The position numbers and the translations under genes are program-made. This document shows positions 5,043-5,478 of a stretch of DNA of 5,478 nucleotides, one piece after another (positions within the stretch are counted from its first letter, which is position 1; the number at the start of each line of letters is the position of its first letter). The notes under the pieces were generated by a model, which did no database searches, had not been told where the DNA came from, and saw only the letters and a list, made by a program, of their open reading frames with translations. Source of the stretch: Gammaproteobacteria bacterium (GTDB taxonomy: Bacteria > Pseudomonadota > Gammaproteobacteria > Steroidobacterales > JACDCP01); NCBI GenBank assembly GCA_013817465.1, contig JACDCP010000213.1, positions 1-5,478 of the forward strand, written 5' to 3'.

Positions 5043-5478
5043 TCAGTTGAAGGTTTGCCCGAGGAACAGATAGAACGCCTGCTCGCCTCCCTCCGCGAAG
5101 CCGCTCGCGAGATAGAGCGGCCCGAGATAAGTATCCAGGCCCAGGAACAGACTCCCGCCGAGCAGCAAAGAGTCGAGCGCCGCAGCGCCACGGTCATCGA
5201 ACACATTGCCGGCCTCGATCGAGCCGCCCGCATAGAACGGCCAGTCGAACAGGCCGCCGCCCGTTTCGCCGATCCGGCGGTAGTAGACGAGGTGGCCGAG
5301 CGCCAGGTGTGGCCCGGTGAGCTCTTCGCGCTGGAAGCCGGACAGGCGCAGAAATCCGCCTAGGCGATAGAAATCCTGAATGGCGTCCTCCTCGCCGGCG
5401 AAGGTACTGCCGAGCTGGACGCCCGCCGCAAAGGTGTTGCGGCCGAAGCTGCGCGTGCCGAGATAGTTGGCACTGATG
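5043..5478 (-). CDS. Patatin-like phospholipase, C-terminal outer-membrane barrel (partial)
   Basis: The minus-strand frame is open from the right edge to a TGA at 5045-5043: 144 codons that form the C-terminal end of a patatin-like phospholipase of the PlpD type (type Vd secretion). In this family an N-terminal patatin lipase domain with a Ser-Asp dyad is exported by a POTRA and a 16-strand BamA-like barrel; only barrel is in the window. Recognisable stretches are FYRLGGFLRLSGFQREELTG, ALGHLVYYRRIG, PFYAGGSIEAGNVFDD, SLFLGLDTYLGPLYLASGF and GGEQAFYLFLGQTF, alternating strands with aromatic girdle residues, and the last one is the usual BAM-recognised end. It finishes with an extra N after the terminal F. 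The lipase domain and signal peptide would lie to the right, outside the window. Identification rests on these motifs from memory, and is fairly confident. Confidence 0.82.
   Translation of the reverse strand, partial: ISANYLGTRSFGRNTFAAGVQLGSTFAGEEDAIQDFYRLGGFLRLSGFQREELTGPHLALGHLVYYRRIGETGGGLFDWPFYAGGSIEAGNVFDDRGAAALDSLLLGGSLFLGLDTYLGPLYLASGFAEGGEQAFYLFLGQTFN

Noticed and set aside
5005..5045. Small inverted pairs (CCCG-CCG-CGGG and GCCG-A-CGGC) near the convergent stops
   Set aside because: Only four-base stems without a T-run; too weak to call a bidirectional terminator.
5016..5363. Plus-strand open frame of 115 codons, starting as an ATGA overlap with the SnoaL-like gene
   Set aside because: The minus strand of the same region encodes recognisable patatin-type barrel strands to the window edge; the plus-strand product is charged and repetitive with no family resemblance, so it is the shadow of the minus gene.
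1..5478. Search by eye for CRISPR arrays, tRNA or rRNA genes, transposase or integrase genes and long repeats
   Set aside because: None seen; the dense, collinear metabolic genes with uniform codon use show no sign of a mobile element.

Overview
The window is GC-rich, strongly coding DNA from a Gram-negative bacterium. An outer-membrane patatin-type barrel protein and a lipopolysaccharide-kinase-like gene point to Proteobacteria, most likely a gammaproteobacterium. That placement is an inference from gene content and family resemblance; no rRNA, tRNA or other taxonomic marker is present. Almost every base belongs to a gene. The longest stretch without a confident gene is 2119-2383 (265 bases), and it holds several candidate regulatory signals.

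Layout. (1) 1-531 is the 3' part of a small kinase gene of the RIO/WaaP-like type, followed after 6 bases by a conserved 81-residue protein of unknown function (538-783). (2) After a gap with one small palindrome comes a zinc-dependent, formaldehyde-dehydrogenase-like alcohol dehydrogenase. Its start appears to carry a one-base deletion: a good Shine-Dalgarno and ATG at 941 lie in a different frame from the body of the gene. (3) 2119-2383 holds an inverted repeat, a sigma-54-like -24/-12 element, a strong hairpin in the leader and a strong Shine-Dalgarno. A coding-like minus-strand remnant overlaps the first two. (4) 2384-5019 is a tightly packed plus-strand cluster of five genes: DJ-1/PfpI-family protein, short-chain dehydrogenase with a hydrophobic tail, antibiotic-biosynthesis-monooxygenase (ABM) fold protein, small PRC-barrel/DUF2171-like protein, and SnoaL-like (ester cyclase-like) protein. 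(5) The cluster meets, tail to tail, the 3' end of a minus-strand patatin-like phospholipase gene, of which only the C-terminal outer-membrane barrel part is inside the window.

How the genes may work together. The dehydrogenase, DJ-1/PfpI protein, SDR and ABM-fold protein are all from families that handle reactive carbonyls, aldehydes, quinones or general stress. The five-gene cluster has start/stop overlaps or short gaps, so co-transcription is likely. A carbonyl or oxidative stress and detoxification module is a reasonable inference, but substrates cannot be read from the sequence. I see no clear new defence, mobile or CRISPR-type system. The most unusual points are the apparent frameshift at the dehydrogenase start and the regulatory-looking region 2208-2378.
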